Source: Williamsia limnetica
GTDB taxonomy: Bacteria; Actinomycetota; Actinomycetes; Mycobacteriales; Mycobacteriaceae
Direction of reading: 5' to 3'
Assembly: GCF_003217475.1 (NCBI RefSeq)
Contig: NZ_QJSP01000016.1
Span: 1 to 64,000, forward strand
DNA length: 64,000 bases
Numbering within the stretch: position 1 is the first letter of the stretch; every line of letters begins with the position of its first letter. The notes under the pieces are model-generated. The model made no database searches and was not told where the DNA came from. It worked only from the letters and a program-made list of their open reading frames with translations. Positions 62,269 through 64,000 of the stretch are shown here, piece after piece. The position numbers and the translations under genes were made by a program.

Positions 62269-62511
62269 CTAGCTTGGTGCGGGCCGGTGGGACAGGAATG
62301 TCCGGGTGGTGCCGTCGAAGTGCCGGTAGAACGTCGTTCGAGCCACCCGCGACATTCGGGAGACCGCCCCGACCGTGACTGCATCAACCCCGCCGGCACT
62401 CAACAGGGCAGATGCCGCATCAACTAACCGATTGCGTGAACGAACTAATCGTGGGTCTTTGTCATCGATTACGTCCTTGGGCTGGGGTCCCGAGTCGCGC
62501 CTGGCCGCCAT
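62269..62511 (-). pseudogene. truncated TetR-family regulator, 80 aa
   Basis: Contains the complete TetR helix-turn-helix (RSRNRLVDAASALLSAGGVD, then AVSRMSRVARTTFYRHFDG) but ends 15 residues later, whereas TetR proteins continue for about 120 more residues of ligand-binding domain. Start ATG 62511 assumed. It probably is the remnant of the regulator of a nearby gene, possibly the P450, cut by a rearrangement at about 62270. 62512-62966 holds no convincing gene. Confidence 0.7.
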
Positions 62512-62966
62512 CACCGCACCCACAGTCCCATCCCCGAGACTGCCCGGGCGTCGGCGATCTCCGTTGTCACGAAGTGCTGCTGATAGTAGCGAAAGTCGAG
62601 TCGACCCGGGCAGGCCACTCGTGAAACTCACCTGCACCACACTCCGAGGCGATAGGACAGCTCGGGGCTGCGCCGCCCGCTGGGGGCGTCCTCCGGCGGC
62701 GACGTGCCTCGTAGAACACAATTGTGTGCGGGCGACCGGGCTGCGGCGGGGGCTGCCTGAAGGGCTTGTCCGGGCGTACGGCGTGAACCGCCGACGCAGC
62801 TAAGGTGCACGCGCACAAGTGAATCCGGGTTTCCGATCGCGGTGACGACATCTCGGGTAGGAGGGGAGCGGGCACAGGTCATAGGCGGGTGTAATGCGTC
62901 GGGCTGCGCCGCGTTGCGCAGTCGCAGCGCCCCTAGCCTATGGACGTTAGCTGGGCGAGAGTGTTG

Positions 62967-64000
62967 TCATTGAGTGGCCACTGGGAGCGAGATCAGACCA
63001 CGGAACGAGAGACCCGGTCGCCATTTAGCCTCTCCTGTTGCGGCGAGCTCAGGGAACCGATCCAGTAGTCGCGGGAACAGCTCAGCGCCTTCCATGCGGG
63101 CGAGCGCGGCGCCGAGGCAGAAATGGATGCCGGCGCCGAAGGACAGCGGCCGCGAAACAATCCGGGTGATATCGAGGGCGTCGGGGCGTGTGACGTGGTC
63201 AGGGTCGCGGTTGGCTGCACCGAGCAAGGTGACTACGACCTGTCCCGGCTCAAGGTCGACCCCGGCGATTTGTGTCGGTTCCAGCACGGTACGTCCGTTC
63301 GTCTGAATCGGGGCGTCATATCGCAAGAGCTCTTCGATAGCGTTGGCGGACAACGCAGGTTGCCGGCGTAGGAGGTCGGCTTGACAAGGGTTGGCTAGGA
63401 GCGCGGCTAGCCCGTTGCCGATGAGATTGGTGGTGGTCTCGAAACCGGCGGCGAATAGCAAGATCGCGGTACCGACGCATTCGTCGTCGTCGAGTCTGTC
63501 CTCGCCGTGTGCTGCGGCGAGTCTGCTGAGTAGATCGTCGGCCGGGTGAATTCGTTTGGCTGCGAGTAGCGTTCCAAGGTATGCGGCCAGATAGTCCTCG
63601 GCGCGGGCCGCTCGCCGAACAGCTTGTGCATCGGACATCGGCTCCAAAGGTGCTACCAAGTCGCGGACAAAGTGGGCGGCTAGCTCTCGTCCTTCGGCGG
63701 GCAGGCCAAGTAGATCGCCGATGACGGTCACGGGAAGCGGCAGTGCGAGATCGGTCATCACATCGACGGTGGGTTTGTCGGCCATCTCATCAAGTAGGTG
63801 CTCGATGGTCGCGACGATACGAGTGCGCAAGAACTCGACGTGGCGGGTCGTGAAGACGTCGGTGATCAACCGGCGAAGCCGGGTGTGATCAGGTGGGTTG
63901 CGGAAAAGCATGGTGCGTCGGAAGCGGTGCATGGCTTCGCGCTGTAGCTCGACGGGCACCTCAGTAAGTCCAAACCCCAGTGACTCGTCGGCCTTGCCCA
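62967..64000 (-). CDS. cytochrome P450, C-terminal part (runs off window)
   Basis: About 344 residues are visible; the frame stays open to the right edge, so the N-terminus (roughly 50-80 residues) is missing. I-helix AGFETTTNLIGNG, ExxR in EELLRYDAP, the heme loop FGAGIHFCLGAALAR with the Cys ligand, and NPPDHTRLRRL from the C-helix region. A typical soluble bacterial P450 needing separate redox partners, none of which is in view. Substrate unknown. Confidence 0.9.
   Translation of the reverse strand, partial: GKADESLGFGLTEVPVELQREAMHRFRRTMLFRNPPDHTRLRRLITDVFTTRHVEFLRTRIVATIEHLLDEMADKPTVDVMTDLALPLPVTVIGDLLGLPAEGRELAAHFVRDLVAPLEPMSDAQAVRRAARAEDYLAAYLGTLLAAKRIHPADDLLSRLAAAHGEDRLDDDECVGTAILLFAAGFETTTNLIGNGLAALLANPCQADLLRRQPALSANAIEELLRYDAPIQTNGRTVLEPTQIAGVDLEPGQVVVTLLGAANRDPDHVTRPDALDITRIVSRPLSFGAGIHFCLGAALARMEGAELFPRLLDRFPELAATGEAKWRPGLSFRGLISLPVATQ

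Overview
The window looks like part of a large conjugative plasmid (or an integrated conjugative element) of a GC-rich, mycolic-acid-type actinobacterium, in the Rhodococcus / Gordonia / Mycolicibacterium range. The evidence is the high GC content, a MobF relaxase with an actinobacterial type IV secretion system (T4SS), an SCO6880-type membrane protein, Rpf-like and NlpC/P60 wall hydrolases, a cutinase-family protein, a DUF2637 protein and a bacterial P450. The genus cannot be fixed from the sequence alone. No rRNA, tRNA or CRISPR was seen.

Layout. (1) 1-27: the first codons of an IS3-type transposase run off the left edge. (2) 123-11.7 kb: a plus-strand accessory array of small, mostly unrecognised genes around a ParB-domain protein. 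Six of these genes are preceded by long, fold-rich intergenic repeats (family A four times, family B twice) that end at the gene's ribosome binding site. One array gene has an early stop codon and one has a frameshift. (3) 11.7-14.7 kb: a secreted small protein, NrdH-like redoxin, a free-standing DnaB N-terminal-domain protein and a VbhA/Fic toxin-antitoxin pair. (4) 14.69-19.70 kb: a Tn554-type transposon (tnpA-tnpB-tnpC plus a glyoxalase/bleomycin-resistance-like cargo gene) inserted exactly inside the Fic catalytic motif. The 3' half of fic resumes at 19.70 kb, followed by a second VbhA-like gene. (5) 20.3-23.7 kb: nuclease lipoprotein, a candidate secreted toxin with a candidate immunity partner, an HNH nuclease and a small relaxosome-type protein. 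(6) 23.7-28.7 kb: probable oriT and the MobF relaxase traA. (7) 49.8 down to 28.9 kb: a long minus-strand transfer operon with many 4-bp gene overlaps. It includes the coupling protein, a VirB4 split in two genes, VirB6-like, VirB8-like and pilin-like proteins, a ParA-like ATPase, a four-domain wall hydrolase, a cutinase-family protein and secreted or anchored proteins. (8) 50.4-57.6 kb: a double-HTH regulator, then sensory/metabolic genes (a PAS/GAF-like protein, an MBL hydrolase, a PAS-GGDEF-degenerate-EAL protein and a stand-alone ketosynthase). (9) 57.8-61.9 kb: the maintenance core: a probable replication initiator with a candidate antisense RNA over its start, parA, a ribbon-helix-helix-like parB, and a remarkable 8-bp-period repeat array. 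A DUF2637 protein follows. (10) 62.3-64 kb: a truncated TetR gene and a P450 running off the right edge.

How it fits together: regions 6-7 provide DNA processing and conjugation, region 9 provides replication and segregation, and regions 2-5 and 8 are cargo. The strongest leads are the octad-repeat centromere, the recurrent gene-leader repeats, the transposon-split Fic module and the candidate antisense copy-control RNA.
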